Positions 52,027 through 63,100 are shown, numbered from the stretch's first letter. The stretch is 64,000 nt of DNA from Sphingomonas sp. AR_OL41 (GCF_029911635.1 NZ_JARYTI010000010.1:1-64000); one strand, 5' to 3'. A program made the numbers and translations. The notes: generated from the sequence alone by a model not told the origin.

Positions 52027-52644
52027 ATGGGCCTGAGCGCCGAACAACTGCGCATCGCGCTCGACGAGCTCGCCGCGCGCGAGCCGGCCTTCGCTGCGGC
52101 GCTGGAACGCGCCGGCTATCCCGAGCCGCGCATCCGCGAACGCGGTTATGCCACGCTGCTGCGAACGATCGTCGGGCAGCAGGTCAGCACCAAGGCGGCC
52201 GAGAGCGTGTGGCGCAAGCTGGAGGGCATTGTCGGCCCGCTCACCGACCCCGGCAACATCGCCCGAGCAAGCGACGAGCAGTTGCGCGAGGCCGGCCTCT
52301 CGCGGCAAAAGGCAAGCTATGCCCGCAGCCTTGCCGAGGAAGTGACGAGCGGCCGGCTCGACCTCGCCAACCTGCCCGCCGACGACGAGCAAGCGATCGC
52401 CGCCCTGGTCGCGATCAAGGGCATCGGGCGCTGGTCGGCCGAGATCTACCTGCTGTTCGCCGAAGGCCGCACCGACATCTGGCCGGCCGGCGACCTCGCG
52501 GTGCAGATCGAGATCGGCCGCATCCTCGGTCATGAGGCGCGGCCATCGGAAAAGCTGACCCGCGAGCTTGCCGAGGCGTGGCGCCCGCACCGCGGCGCGG
52601 CAGCGATCTTCGCTTGGCATCACTACAAGATCGAGGTGATCTGA
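52027..52644 (+). CDS. DNA-3-methyladenine glycosylase (AlkA-like, HhH-GPD)
   Basis: A 205-residue DNA repair glycosylase that removes alkylated purines. VGQQVSTKAA and the helix-hairpin-helix LVAIKGIGRWSAEIY followed by DIWPAGDLAVQ (catalytic Asp) are characteristic of the compact HhH-GPD/AlkA type without the N-terminal domain of E. coli AlkA. AAGGA lies 8 bases before the ATG at 52027. It is divergent from the ferredoxin gene, with only 66 bases between. Confidence 0.88.
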   Translation: MGLSAEQLRIALDELAAREPAFAAALERAGYPEPRIRERGYATLLRTIVGQQVSTKAAESVWRKLEGIVGPLTDPGNIARASDEQLREAGLSRQKASYARSLAEEVTSGRLDLANLPADDEQAIAALVAIKGIGRWSAEIYLLFAEGRTDIWPAGDLAVQIEIGRILGHEARPSEKLTRELAEAWRPHRGAAAIFAWHHYKIEVI

Positions 52645-52752
52645 GCGGCCCGGGACGGGTGACAAAAGTCGGCGCGCGGACGCCGGCAGCACGGGCGGAT
52701 TGCCGCCGGATTCGCGCGCTTCAGCGTTGGATAATATTGTCAGTCAGCGCCT

Positions 52753-53616
52753 TCACGGCCCGACCCGCTTGCCCAGCACCGCCGCGACATAGTTGATCGG
52801 GGCGTGGTCCGCCCCGGTGCGCAGCCAGACATGGCCGCGCCGTGGCCCGGATCGGCGGAGATAGGCGAGGTCGCCGATCAGCCGGTCGACCGTCCGGCCG
52901 AGCAGGCTGGGCGGCGGCCAGTGGACCGTGCCGTGGCGATCGACATAGTGCATCTTGCCGACGTGCCGAAACCAGATCGGCGGCGGCAGGTTGGTGACGA
53001 AATCATAGCAGCCAACATAGCGCCGCACGGCGCGGCCGGCGAAGGCGCGGGCGAAAGCGCGGCCGCCGACGCGCGGCGAACCGAAGGTGACGAGTTCGGC
53101 CTCAGGATGGAGCCCGGCCATCAGCGTCGCCATCGCCGCACCAAGGCTGTGGCCCGTGACGATGAGCGGGCCCGGCGGCTGTTCGGCGAGCCAGGCATCG
53201 ATCGGCGTGCGCAGACTGTCATAGGCGCGCCAGAAGCCGCGATGGACTCGGCCGACGCCCGGCCAGGGTCGTGGCAGGAACTGGGCGTCGTCGATCAGGT
53301 CGCCGCGGTCGTCGGCCTGCGTGCCGCGAAAGGCGACGAAGCGGCGCCCGGCGGGGTCGCGCACGCCAAATGCATAGAGGCCCGGCCCGGGCTTGCCGCT
53401 GGTGCGGGGCACGAAGAATAACTGTATGTCGCCATAACCGGCCCCCGCCAGCGCGGTGCGCAGATCGACTTCGGCCGCGAAATCGCTTTCGGCGCGGACA
53501 TAAGCGAGCCGGGCCAGTTCGGCGCAGCGCGCGTCCACGCTCCAGCTCACATCGACCGGCAGCGCCGGCCGGCTCTCGGGCCGGAACAGCGCTGCCTCGG
53601 TCGAATCATAGTCCAC
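52753..53616 (-). CDS. class 3 lipase family protein
   Basis: A 287-residue lipase-like protein. FVAFRGTQ, nucleophile elbow GHSLGAAMAT, the aspartate segment CYDFVTNLPP and a C-terminal DHAPINY (His) match the class 3 lipase (PF01764) pattern. No signal peptide is visible. The substrate may be a lipid or other ester. It lies 15 bases after the M20 peptidase coding region, on the same strand. Confidence 0.82.
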   Translation of the reverse strand: MDYDSTEAALFRPESRPALPVDVSWSVDARCAELARLAYVRAESDFAAEVDLRTALAGAGYGDIQLFFVPRTSGKPGPGLYAFGVRDPAGRRFVAFRGTQADDRGDLIDDAQFLPRPWPGVGRVHRGFWRAYDSLRTPIDAWLAEQPPGPLIVTGHSLGAAMATLMAGLHPEAELVTFGSPRVGGRAFARAFAGRAVRRYVGCYDFVTNLPPPIWFRHVGKMHYVDRHGTVHWPPPSLLGRTVDRLIGDLAYLRRSGPRRGHVWLRTGADHAPINYVAAVLGKRVGP

Positions 53617-53631
53617 GCCGCGCGTCGCGGC

Positions 53632-55029
53632 TTATTTCGACAGGTCCGTGAACAGCGAGAGATAATAGGTGATCGCCGGCGCGATGTTGGAAACGGCGGT
53701 GCGCTCGTTCAGGCCGTGGCTGAAATCGTCCGAATCCTTGCTGAAGGTCGGGCTCGCGCCGTAGCTCGGGATGTTCTTGTTGCGGAAATACATGCTGTCG
53801 CTGGCGCCCGATGCCATGCTCGGAAAGACCGGCACGCCGGGACGGATCTTGCCCATCGCCTTGGTGACGGCAGCGATGAAGTCGGGGCGCATCGGCGAGG
53901 CGTCCGACGGCAGCGATCCCTCGGTCACGTCCCTGATCTTCACCGCCGAATCGGCGGCGACGCGCTGCAACTCTTCCATGATCTCGGGCAGCTTGTGGCC
54001 GGGGAAGATGCGGCAGTTGATGTTGGCGGTGGCGCGCTGCGGCAGCGCGTTGAGCGCATGGCCGCCATTGACCATCGTCGCGACGCAGGTCGTGCCGATC
54101 TTGCCGACGGTTGCGGGATTGGCGGTGAGCGTGGCGATCGCCGCCTTGTCGGTCGGGTCGGCGGCAAACGCCTTCATCGCCGCGCCGATCGCCGGATCGC
54201 CATAGTTCGCGGCCTGGGCGAAATAGGCGCGGGTCAGGTCGCTGACCTCGGGCTTGAACTGATATTGCCCGATACGGACCAGCGCGGCGGAAAGCTGGTT
54301 GATCGCGTTGACCGGGCGCGGTGCCGAGCTGTGGCCGCCGGGGTTGGTCACGCTCAGCTCGAAATCGGCATAGGTCTTCTCGGCGCCCTGCCAGGTGAAA
54401 TAGAGCGCGGCACCGGTCTTCTCGTCGAAGGTGCCGCCGCCGCCATCGATGTTGAGCACGAGATCGGCATTGGCGAGCTTGTCGGCGATGAGGCTCGAGG
54501 TCTTCATCACCGTTTCCTCGTCGCCCGAAAATTCGATGACGATGTCGCGGCGCGGCTTGTAGCCCGAGCGGCGCAACTCGATCAGCGCAGCAATCGCCAT
54601 CGTGCCGTCAAGCTTCATGTCGGTCGCGCCGCGGCCGTAGAGATAGCCGTTCTCGACCACGGGGGTGAACGGGTCGCGCTGCCAGTCAGCGGGCTTGGCC
54701 TCGACCACGTCCATATGGCCCGAGATGACCAGCGGCTTGAGCTTGGGGTCCGACCCGTGCCAGCGCGCGATGAGATAGGCGGTGTCGTCGACCGGGGTGA
54801 TCTCGACATCGCCATCGGCGAAGCCGCCGGCGACGAGCGCCGCCTTGTAGAGCGCGGCGACTTGCGGCGTCTGGTTGCCGGGGCCGCGCACCGAGCGCAG
54901 CGCGATCGCCTGCTTCGCCAGTTCGAGCGCCTGCGCCTCGGCCTGGGGATGACCCGCCGGCGCGGCCTGCGCACCCGCCGCCACCATCACCGCCACCGCC
55001 GCGAAACCCGTCATCATCTTGCGCATCAT
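53632..55029 (-). CDS. M20/M25/M40 family zinc peptidase, secreted
   Basis: A 465-residue metallopeptidase with a signal peptide (cleavage near GAQAAP). The M20 core is visible: SGHMDVVE (first zinc His and catalytic Asp), GRGATDMKLD (bridging Asp), SGDEETVM (catalytic Glu and zinc Glu), and a C-terminal metal His in NKNIPSYG-like sequence region. Dimerisation-domain text NPGGHSSAPRP is also present. It hydrolyses small peptides or N-acyl amino acids. AAGGGGCGG lies before the ATG at 55029. Confidence 0.88.
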   Translation of the reverse strand: MMRKMMTGFAAVAVMVAAGAQAAPAGHPQAEAQALELAKQAIALRSVRGPGNQTPQVAALYKAALVAGGFADGDVEITPVDDTAYLIARWHGSDPKLKPLVISGHMDVVEAKPADWQRDPFTPVVENGYLYGRGATDMKLDGTMAIAALIELRRSGYKPRRDIVIEFSGDEETVMKTSSLIADKLANADLVLNIDGGGGTFDEKTGAALYFTWQGAEKTYADFELSVTNPGGHSSAPRPVNAINQLSAALVRIGQYQFKPEVSDLTRAYFAQAANYGDPAIGAAMKAFAADPTDKAAIATLTANPATVGKIGTTCVATMVNGGHALNALPQRATANINCRIFPGHKLPEIMEELQRVAADSAVKIRDVTEGSLPSDASPMRPDFIAAVTKAMGKIRPGVPVFPSMASGASDSMYFRNKNIPSYGASPTFSKDSDDFSHGLNERTAVSNIAPAITYYLSLFTDLSK

Positions 55030-55087
55030 GTCCGCCCCTTGTCGTCAGCCGACGACCGTAGAGCGATTTGCGGCTTAGTAAAATCCG

Positions 55088-55501
55088 TTACGGCGCACGG
55101 TGCCACACCTGATCGCGGCAGATGAAGAGATAGGCGCAACCATGCACCGCGAGCGTCCCATCGGCGTTGCGCGATAGCGTTCCCTTGACGAAGAGGCCGT
55201 CCTCCGGGCTGTAGAGCTTGCCCTGCCATTTGTCGCCGCGCTCGGCGAGATTGAAGATCACCGGCAGGCCGACCAACGGGCGCTGGCGTTGGGCATGGTC
55301 CGGGTTGCGGATGTCGGTCGTCGGCGGGTTCTTCACCCCTGAAAGAATCCTGATGATGTGGCCGCAGATATTGGCGCCGCACGGCGCGATTTCGACCAGT
55401 GCCTTGGCGTCCTTGGTGATCCAGCGCCCGGTGATCGGTGCGGCGGCTTGCGCGGGCACGGCAAAGAGAAGCAAGAGCAGGGCGAAAGCTGCGATTCGCA
55501 T
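55088..55501 (-). CDS. DUF2147 family secreted protein
   Basis: A 137-residue protein with a signal peptide (cleavage near AQA, residue 20). The mature part starts APITGRWITKDAKALVEI, and KWQGKLYSPEDGLF follows. This matches DUF2147, a small periplasmic family of unknown role. Two cysteine pairs (PCGANICG and GCAYLFICR) could form disulfides. The ATG at 55501 places the signal sequence first; the longer frame has unrelated residues. It is divergent from the MTA phosphorylase gene. Confidence 0.85.
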   Translation of the reverse strand: MRIAAFALLLLLFAVPAQAAAPITGRWITKDAKALVEIAPCGANICGHIIRILSGVKNPPTTDIRNPDHAQRQRPLVGLPVIFNLAERGDKWQGKLYSPEDGLFVKGTLSRNADGTLAVHGCAYLFICRDQVWHRAP

Positions 55502-55566
55502 CAACGGTTTATCCTGGTGGTTTCGGGCGATGGAGATTGGCGAGGCGTGTGCTTGGAGGCTCAGCA

Positions 55567-56442
55567 ATGACGGACAGGTGGACGATCGGGATTATCGGCG
55601 GCTCGGGCCTCTATGCGATAGATACGCTCGAGCGCCCCGAATGGCGCCAAATCACGACGCCATGGGGCGAGCCCTCGGACGCCGTGCTTTGCGGATCGCT
55701 GGGCGATGTCGATCTGGTATTTCTCCCCCGGCACGGGCGCGGTCATCGCATATCGCCATCGGAAATCAACTTCCGCGCCAACATAGACGTGCTCAAACGT
55801 GCCGGATGCAGCGACATTCTCGCCATCTCGTCGATCGGGTCGCTGCGCGAGGAACTGCCGCCGGGGCATTTCGTCGTCGTCGACCAGTTCATCGACCGCA
55901 CCGTCGCTCGGCCGGCGAGCTTTTTCGGCAGCGGGATGGTGGCGCACGTCTCGATGGCCGAGCCGGTTTGTCCGCGACTTTCGGGCATCGCCGCCGATGC
56001 CGTCCGCGCGGCGGGTGGATCGGTCACGCAGGGGGCGACCTATCTGGCGATGGAGGGTCCGCAATTTTCCAGCCGGGCCGAGAGCCTACTCTATCGCAGC
56101 TGGGGTGCCGATGTGATCGGCATGACCGCGATGCCCGAGGCCAAGCTCGCGCGCGAGGCGGAACTTCCCTACGCGCTGATCGGTATGGTCACCGACTATG
56201 ATTGCTGGCGCGACGAGGGTGCGCATGTCGAGGTGAGCGAGGTGATTGCGCAGATGCATGCCAATGGCGAAATCGCCCGGCGCACGGTCGCCGCCTTCGT
56301 CGCCGCCTTACCGGCAACGCGCACTCCCTCCCCACTCGACACGGTACTCGACCATGCGCTGATCACCGCGCCCGAGGCGCGCGACCCGGCGGTGCTGGCG
56401 CGGCTCGACGCGGTGGCCGGCCGCGTGCTGGGGACGCGCTGA
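55567..56442 (+). CDS. mtnP: S-methyl-5'-thioadenosine phosphorylase
   Basis: A 291-residue purine nucleoside phosphorylase-family enzyme that splits methylthioadenosine to adenine and methylthioribose-1-phosphate in methionine salvage. [10 protein letters not shown] is the family start; [20 protein letters not shown] and [15 protein letters not shown] match MTAP. The last 30 residues vary. GGAGG lies upstream of the ATG. The mntH-like gene follows 5 bases after its stop, so the two are probably co-transcribed. Confidence 0.88.
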   Translation: MTDRWTIGIIGGSGLYAIDTLERPEWRQITTPWGEPSDAVLCGSLGDVDLVFLPRHGRGHRISPSEINFRANIDVLKRAGCSDILAISSIGSLREELPPGHFVVVDQFIDRTVARPASFFGSGMVAHVSMAEPVCPRLSGIAADAVRAAGGSVTQGATYLAMEGPQFSSRAESLLYRSWGADVIGMTAMPEAKLAREAELPYALIGMVTDYDCWRDEGAHVEVSEVIAQMHANGEIARRTVAAFVAALPATRTPSPLDTVLDHALITAPEARDPAVLARLDAVAGRVLGTR

Positions 56443-56447
56443 CCGCG

Positions 56448-57749
56448 ATGGCGTCGGTTCCGCGTCCTTCGCTGGCAGAGAGCTATCGCAGCGTGGCGGT
56501 GCCGCTGGGACGTGGGCGTTTCTGGGCCAAGCTGGCGGCCTTTTCGGGCCCCGGTTATATGGTCGCGGTCGGCTATATGGACCCGGGCAACTGGGCGACC
56601 GACCTCGCCGGCGGATCGGGCTATGGCTATGCCCTGCTCTCGGTCATCCTGCTGTCGAACATCATGGCAATGGTGCTGCAATCGCTCGCCGCGCGGCTCG
56701 GCATCGGCACCGGGCGCGACCTCGCCCAGGCGTGCCGCGCCTGGTATCCGCGCCCGGTTACCATCGTCCTGTGGATATTGTGCGAGATCGCGATCATCGC
56801 CTGCGATCTCGCCGAGGTGCTCGGCACGGCGATCGCGCTCAACCTGCTGTTCGGGCTGTCGCTGGTCGCGGGGGTGTGTCTGACGGGGTTCGACGTGCTG
56901 CTGATCCTCGGGCTGCAACGCTTCGGCTTCCGCAAGCTCGAGGCGTTCATCATCGCGCTGCTGGTGGTGATCGCCGGCTGCTTTGCCTATGAATTATGGG
57001 TCGCGCGGCCCGACATCGCGGGCATAGCGCAGGGGCTGATCCCGCAGACGCGGATCGTTACCGACCCGGCGATGCTGTACATTGCGATCGGCATCCTCGG
57101 CGCGACGGTGATGCCGCACAATCTCTATCTGCACAGCGCGATCGTCCAGACGCGGGCAAGCGGCGAGGACGATGCCGGGCGGCGCGACGCGCTGCGCCAC
57201 GCGACGATCGACAGCAATATCGCGCTGAGTTTCGCACTGTTCATCAACGCCGCGATCCTGATCCTCGCCGCCGCCGCGTTCCACCGCAGCGGGCACAGCG
57301 ACATTGCCGAGATCGGCGATGCCTATAAACTGCTCACCCCGGTGCTCGGCGCCGGCGCCGCGAGCGTCGTGTTCGCGGTCGCGCTGCTCGCCTCGGGGCA
57401 GAATTCGACCGTAACCGGCACGCTGGCTGGGCAGATCGTCGCCGAGGGCTTTCTCGACCTGCGCCTGCCGGTGTGGCTGCGGCGGATGGCGACGCGGCTG
57501 CTGGCGATCGTGCCGGCGGTGATCGTCGTCGCAATGTCGGGCGATGTCGGCGCGACACGGCTGCTGGTGCTGAGCCAGGTGATCCTCAGCCTGCAACTGC
57601 CCTTTGCTGTGGTGCCGCTGGTCGCCTTCACCGCGAGCCGCGCCAAGATGGGCGCGCTGGTCAGCCCGCTATGGCTGCGGATCGCCGCGTGGACGATCGC
57701 GGCGGTGGTGATTGGCTTGAACCTGACGCTGCTGGTGGGTTTTTTGTAG
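56448..57749 (+). CDS. mntH: Nramp-family divalent metal cation transporter (MntH-like)
   Basis: A 433-residue inner-membrane transporter with about 11 helices. The two metal-binding helices are marked by MDPGNWATD (DPGN) and [13 protein letters not shown] (MPH), the hallmarks of Nramp proteins. It imports Mn(2+) or Fe(2+) with protons. The ATG at 56448 is 5 bases beyond the mtnP stop. No MntR site or riboswitch is visible upstream, since the gene lies downstream of mtnP in an operon. Confidence 0.9.
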   Translation: MASVPRPSLAESYRSVAVPLGRGRFWAKLAAFSGPGYMVAVGYMDPGNWATDLAGGSGYGYALLSVILLSNIMAMVLQSLAARLGIGTGRDLAQACRAWYPRPVTIVLWILCEIAIIACDLAEVLGTAIALNLLFGLSLVAGVCLTGFDVLLILGLQRFGFRKLEAFIIALLVVIAGCFAYELWVARPDIAGIAQGLIPQTRIVTDPAMLYIAIGILGATVMPHNLYLHSAIVQTRASGEDDAGRRDALRHATIDSNIALSFALFINAAILILAAAAFHRSGHSDIAEIGDAYKLLTPVLGAGAASVVFAVALLASGQNSTVTGTLAGQIVAEGFLDLRLPVWLRRMATRLLAIVPAVIVVAMSGDVGATRLLVLSQVILSLQLPFAVVPLVAFTASRAKMGALVSPLWLRIAAWTIAAVVIGLNLTLLVGFL

Positions 57750-57764
57750 GCGGTCCCCCCTCAC

Positions 57765-57869
57765 CTCCCCCGGCGAAGGCCGGGGTCCAGCTGGGGGACG
57801 AACATGATACGCGTTGCGTGTCGTCTCAGCGACCTTCCCACCTGGGCCCCGGCCTTCGCCGGGGAAGGA
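57765..57869. repeat. inverted repeat, possible bidirectional terminator
   Basis: Left arm CCCCGGCGAAGGCCGGGG with TCCAG at about 57769-57793 pairs with CTGG...CCCCGGCCTTCGCCGGGG at about 57843-57865. It lies between convergent mntH and the CoA-lyase gene. Confidence 0.65.
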
Positions 57870-57881
57870 AAGGGAGAAAGG

Positions 57882-58706
57882 TCAGCCCAGCGACATTACC
57901 CGCCGCGCCTGTTCGAGGTGCAGCCGCTCGACCATCTCGCCGTCGAGCTGGATCGCGCCCTTGTCGGCATGTTCGGGCAGCGCGAAGGCGGCGATGACGC
58001 GTTCGGCCCAGGCGATGCGCTCGCCCGAGGGCGCGAAGGCGGCGTTGGCGATGGCGATCTGGCTCGGGTGGATCAGCGTCTTGCCGTCGAAGCCGAAGCG
58101 CGCACCCTGCGCACATTCCGCGGTCAGCCGGTCATCGTCGCCGATCGCGTTGCACACGCCGTCGAGCGCGATCAGGCCATAAGCGCGCGCCGCCGTCACG
58201 ATCGCGACGAGATGCGGCTGCAACGGCAGCCGGTCGGCGCCCGGCGTGCAGCGCATGTCCTTGGCGAGATCGTTCGGCCCAAGGATCAGGCAGCGCAGGT
58301 CGTTCGCCCGGGCCGCCGCGACGATCATCGGGAGCGCGAGCATCGCGGCACAGCTCTCGATCATCGCCCAGAGCGGCACCGGACCGAGCAGCGCGCGCGC
58401 CGCGGCGAGATTGTCCGGGCTCGACACCTTGGGCAGCAGCACCGCGTCGAAGCCCGCGTCGGCGGCAGCACGGCAGTCGTCGGCACCCCAGTCGCTATCG
58501 AGGCCGTTGATGCGTAGCACCAGCGGACGGGCGCCAAATCCGCCATCGCGCGCGGCGCCGACCGCCTGGTCGCGTGCGCCTGCCTTGGCGTCGGGCGCGA
58601 CGGCGTCCTCGAGGTCGAGGATGATCGCATCGGCGGCGAGCGTGCGCGCCTTTTCGATCGCGCGCGCATTGGACGCCGGCATGAACAGCGCCGAGCGCAG
58701 GCTCAT
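57882..58706 (-). CDS. CitE-like HpcH/HpaI aldolase family (CoA ester lyase)
   Basis: A 274-residue TIM-barrel enzyme. RSALFMPASNARAIEKA, DLEDAVAP, ILGPNDLAKDM and GKTLIHPSQI are the usual motifs of citrate lyase beta/malyl-CoA lyase-like proteins, which cleave or hydrolyse acyl-CoA thioesters. The substrate cannot be read from sequence. The ATG at 58706 overlaps the stop of the efflux outer-membrane factor gene by four bases, an unexpected coupling of a metabolic enzyme to an RND operon. Confidence 0.85.
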   Translation of the reverse strand: MSLRSALFMPASNARAIEKARTLAADAIILDLEDAVAPDAKAGARDQAVGAARDGGFGARPLVLRINGLDSDWGADDCRAAADAGFDAVLLPKVSSPDNLAAARALLGPVPLWAMIESCAAMLALPMIVAAARANDLRCLILGPNDLAKDMRCTPGADRLPLQPHLVAIVTAARAYGLIALDGVCNAIGDDDRLTAECAQGARFGFDGKTLIHPSQIAIANAAFAPSGERIAWAERVIAAFALPEHADKGAIQLDGEMVERLHLEQARRVMSLG

Positions 58707-60148
58707 GGGGTCACCGCCGCGCGGGTCGGCGCAGGGGCATCTTCCCAACCGCCCCCCAGCGCCTTGAACAGGCTGATCTGCGCGTCGGCGACTGCCGCAT
58801 CGGCGGCGGCGCGCGCGGCGCGCGCATCGGCGCGGTCGCGCTCGGCCGAGATCAGCAGCAGAAAGCTGTCGGCGCCATAGTCGAAGCGCAGCTTCGACAG
58901 CCGCGCGGCCTCGCTGCTCGACTGTTCGGCGCGCGCCAGCACGGTGTCGCGGTCGAGCGCGCCGGCATAGCGTGCCAGCGCCTGTTCGGTCTCGCGCAGC
59001 GCGCCGAGGATCGTGCCGTCGAAGCGGGCGAGCTGCGCATCGGCATCGGCGCGCGCCTCACGGACGCGGGCACGGGCGACGGTGAGGTTGGGGAAGTTCC
59101 ACGAGATCAGCGGGCCGACCGAATAGGAAAAGCTCGACCCCTTGAGCACGTCGCCGGCCTTGGGCGCGCCGAAGCCGATGCTGCCGAGCAGCTTGATCGA
59201 CGGGAAGAGATCGGCGGTCGCGACTCCGACGCGCGCGGTCGTGGCGGCCAGCGTGCGCTCCGCCGCGCGGACATCGGGCCGGCGCGCGAGCAGTGCGGCA
59301 CCATCACCTACCGGCAGCACGACCTTCAGTCGCGGCGGCGCGGTGCAGGCATCGGCAGCGGGATCGACCTGTTCGGGCGGCCGGCCGGTCAGCACGGCGA
59401 GCGCATAGAGCGAGGCACGGCGCTCGGCCTCGAAGGCCGGGATCTGTGCCTGGGTCTGGGCGAGCAGCACATCGGCGCGCTGGACGTCACGCAAGGTGCC
59501 GCGACCGGCGTCGAACAGCGTTTTGGTCAGGTCGAGCGTCTTGCCCTGCAGCGCGACACTGTCGACCGCGACCGCCTTTTGCGCGGCGTTGCTGCACGCC
59601 GTGACATAGGCCCGTGCCGTTTCGGCGGCGACCGACACGCGCGCCGCATCGAGCTGGGCCTGCGCCGCATCTGCATCGCCGCGCGCCGCCTCGATCGCGC
59701 GCGTCACGCCGCCGAACAGATCGACCTCGTAGGACGCGTCGAAACCGAGCTGGAAGAAGTCCCCCTCGACCGCGCGCGACGCGCCGCTCTGCGCGGCGTT
59801 GACCCGGCTGTGGCTATATTGCGCGCTGTTGCCCGTGGTCGGCAGCCGCGCGCCGCGCTGTTCCGACAGCACCGCGCGCGCCCGCGCCAGGCTGGCGGCG
59901 GCGACGCGGATGTCGGTGTTGTGGGCGAGCGCTTCGCTCACCAGCCGGTCGAGCGCAGGGTCGTCGTACAACCGCCACCAATGATCGGGCAGCGGTGTCG
60001 CGTTGGCGGAGGTCGTCGCGCCGCGATCGACGAAGGCTCCGCTTGCCACGGCGGGGGTCGCGGGACGGCTATAGTTGGGCCCGACAACGCAGCCCGACAG
60101 CAGCACCGCCGCGCTCAAGGCCGGAATGAGGTCGAAGGCGCGCTTCAT
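58703..60148 (-). CDS. RND efflux outer-membrane factor lipoprotein (NodT/OprM type)
   Basis: A 481-residue outer-membrane channel. The lipobox LLSGC with Cys near residue 20 and GPNYSRP are typical of the NodT/OprM group. The repeated helical barrel segments (AAASLARARAVL, AAERTLAATTARVGVATADLFPSIKLLG) form the TolC-like tunnel. It forms the exit duct of a tripartite pump with the permease and adaptor. It overlaps both the RND permease gene (4 bases) and the CitE-like gene (4 bases). Confidence 0.9.
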   Translation of the reverse strand: MKRAFDLIPALSAAVLLSGCVVGPNYSRPATPAVASGAFVDRGATTSANATPLPDHWWRLYDDPALDRLVSEALAHNTDIRVAAASLARARAVLSEQRGARLPTTGNSAQYSHSRVNAAQSGASRAVEGDFFQLGFDASYEVDLFGGVTRAIEAARGDADAAQAQLDAARVSVAAETARAYVTACSNAAQKAVAVDSVALQGKTLDLTKTLFDAGRGTLRDVQRADVLLAQTQAQIPAFEAERRASLYALAVLTGRPPEQVDPAADACTAPPRLKVVLPVGDGAALLARRPDVRAAERTLAATTARVGVATADLFPSIKLLGSIGFGAPKAGDVLKGSSFSYSVGPLISWNFPNLTVARARVREARADADAQLARFDGTILGALRETEQALARYAGALDRDTVLARAEQSSSEAARLSKLRFDYGADSFLLLISAERDRADARAARAAADAAVADAQISLFKALGGGWEDAPAPTRAAVTP

Positions 60149-63100
60149 GCCGGTATCTCCGCCGTTTCGGGCGCCGGATCGCGCGGCCGGCGCTTGATCT
60201 TCGCCGCGACCCAGTCGCCGCCCTTGCGGCTGAGGACATAGAAGGTCGGGGTGAAGAGCAGGCCGAAGGTTGTCACGCCGATCATGCCGAAGAACACCGC
60301 GACACCGAGTGCGCGACGCATCTCGGCGCCCGGCCCGGTGCCGATCACCAGCGGCAGCGTGCCGAGGATGAAGGCGATCGAGGTCATGATGATCGGGCGC
60401 AGGCGTTGCTCGGCGGCGTGTTCGGCGGCGGCATGGAGTTCCATGCCGTCGAGCTCGTTCTGCCGCGCGAATTCGACGATCAGAATCGCGTTCTTGGCGG
60501 CGAGGCCGATCAGCACGACGAGCCCGATCTGGGTCAGGATATTATTGTCCATGCCCATGAGATCGACGCCGACGATTGCAGCGAGCAGGCACATCGGCAC
60601 GATCAGGATCACCGCGAAGGGCAGCACGAGGCTCTCATAATTCGCCGCCAGCAGCAGGAACACGAACAACACGGCGAGCCCGAACACCAACACGCCGGTA
60701 TTGCCGGCCTGTTGCTGCTGGAAGGCAAGCTCGGTCCATTCGAAGCTCATCCCCTTGGGCAGGATCTCGCCCGCCAGCTTGGCCATCGTCGCAAGGCTCT
60801 GTCCGCTCGAATAACCGCGCAGCGTGTCGCCCTGCAATTCGGCCGAAGGATAGAGATTGTAGCGCACGACGCGGTACGGCCCGCTGTCGTTCTTCATCGT
60901 CAGCACCGCATCGAGCGGCACCATCTGGCCCGAGGCCGAGCGCGTCTTGAGGTGCCCGATGTCGGAGACCTGGTCGCGGTACGGCGCATCGGCCTGAGCG
61001 GTCACACGGTAGGTGCGGCCGAGAAAGTTGAAGTCGTTGATATAGCTCGAGCCGAGATAGGTGCCGAGCGTCGAGAAAACATTGGCCACCGGCACGCCGA
61101 GCTGCTCGGCACGCTCGCGGTCGATATCGGCGAACAGCCGCGGCGTGCGCGTGTTGAAGGTGGTGAAGGCCGAGGTGATGCCGGGGGCCTGGTTGGCCTT
61201 CATCATCATGCCAAACGCCGCGCCCTCGAGCGCCTTGTAGCCGAGGTTGGAACGGTCCTCGATCAGCATCTTCCAGCCGCCGCCCGTGCCGATGCCGCGC
61301 ACCGGTGGCGGCGGGACGACGAGCAGCAGCCCGTCGTTGATCGAGCCGAGCGCCTGACGCAGCTGGTTGGCGACATCGTCGGCGCCCTTGCGGTCGCCAT
61401 GCGGCTTGAGCGCGACAAACATCGCGCCAGCATTGGGCGCGGTCGAGAAGGTTGCGCCGTCGAGCCCGGCAAAGGCGACGGTCTTCGCGACCGCCGGGTT
61501 GTTCAGCGCGACCTTGGCGGCGCGCTGGATCACGTCGGTGGTGCGCTGGAGCGAGGCACCCGGCGGAAGCTGCGCGACGACGATCAGATAACCCTGGTCC
61601 TGCGCCGGGATGAACCCGGTCGGCGTTGCGCCGAAGCGCCAGCCGGCCAGCGCGATCAGCGCGATATAACAGACGCCGACCACCGCGAGCGAGCGCACCG
61701 CGCGCTTGGTGAAGCGGCCATAACGCGCGCCGAGCCGGGTGAAGCCGGCATTGAAGCCGCGCGCGAAACGGGTGGGCATCCCGCGCCAGCCGGAGCGCGG
61801 CTCGCCTTCGTGCTTGGGCTTGAGGATCAATGCGGCGAGCGCCGGCGACAGCGTCAGCGAGACGAACGCCGAGATCGCGGTGGCCGAGACGATGGTCAGC
61901 GCGAACTGCTGGTAGAATTGCCCCGATATGCCGGGGATGAAGCTGGTCGGAATGAACACCCCGCACAACACCAGCGCGATCGCGATCAGCGCACCCGACA
62001 CCTCGTCCATCGTCTCGTGCGCGGCCTCGCGCGGACTGAGGCCCTTTTCCTCCATCAGTCGTTCGATATTCTCGACCACGACGATCGCGTCGTCGACGAC
62101 GATGCCGATCGCCAGCACCATGCCGAACAGCGACAGGTTGTTGAGGCTGAAGCCGAACACCGCGAGCACCGCGAGGCTGCCGATCAGCGAGACCGGAATG
62201 GCGATGATCGGGATCAGCGCGGCGCGCCAGCTCTGCAGGAACAGCAGCACGACCAGCGCGACGAGGATCAGCGCCTCGAACAGGGTATGCTGCACCGCCT
62301 CGATCGAGGCCTGGATATAGTCGGTCGGATTGTAGGGGATCGAATAGGTCATCCCCGGCGGGAACGACCCGGAGGCGCGGGCGATCTCGGCCTTGACCGC
62401 CTCGGCGGTGGTCAGCGCGTTCGAGCCCGGCAGCTGCGTGATCGCCAGCGCGGTCATCGGCTTGCCGCTGAGCAGCGCGTTGATGCCGTAATCCTGCGCG
62501 CCGAGCTCGATCCGTGCGACGTCGCGCAGCCGCGTCAGCCGGCCCTGGTCGTCGCGCTTGATGATGATGTCGCCGAACTGTTCCGGCGTGCTCAGCCGTC
62601 CGGTCGCCTGGATGCCGAGCTGGAAGGCGGTGCCGCCCTGGTTGAACGGCGGCTGGCCGACCGCGCCGACAGCGGCCTGGGTGTTCTGCGACCGTACCGC
62701 GCCGGTGATCTCATCGACGGTGAGGTTGCGCGAGGCGGCGCGATCGGGGTCGATCCACACGCGCATGTTATAGTCGCGCCCGCCGAAGATGCGCACGCCG
62801 CCGACGCCGGGGATGCGGGCGAGCCGGTCGATCATCTGCGTCGTGGCGTAGTTGGAGACATATTGCTGGTCGAGCGAGCCATCGGGCGAGGTCAGCGCGG
62901 CGACGAGCAGGATGTCGGGCGAATTCTTGAGCACCGTCACGCCGATCTGGCGGACCTGGTCGGGCAGGCGCGGTTCGGCGGTCGAGACGCGGTTTTGCAC
63001 CAGCACCTGCGCCTGGTCGATATTGGTGCCCTGCTTGAAGGTCACCGTGATGGCGAGGCTGCCGTCGCCGGTCGCCGAGGAGGACATGTAGATCATGCTC

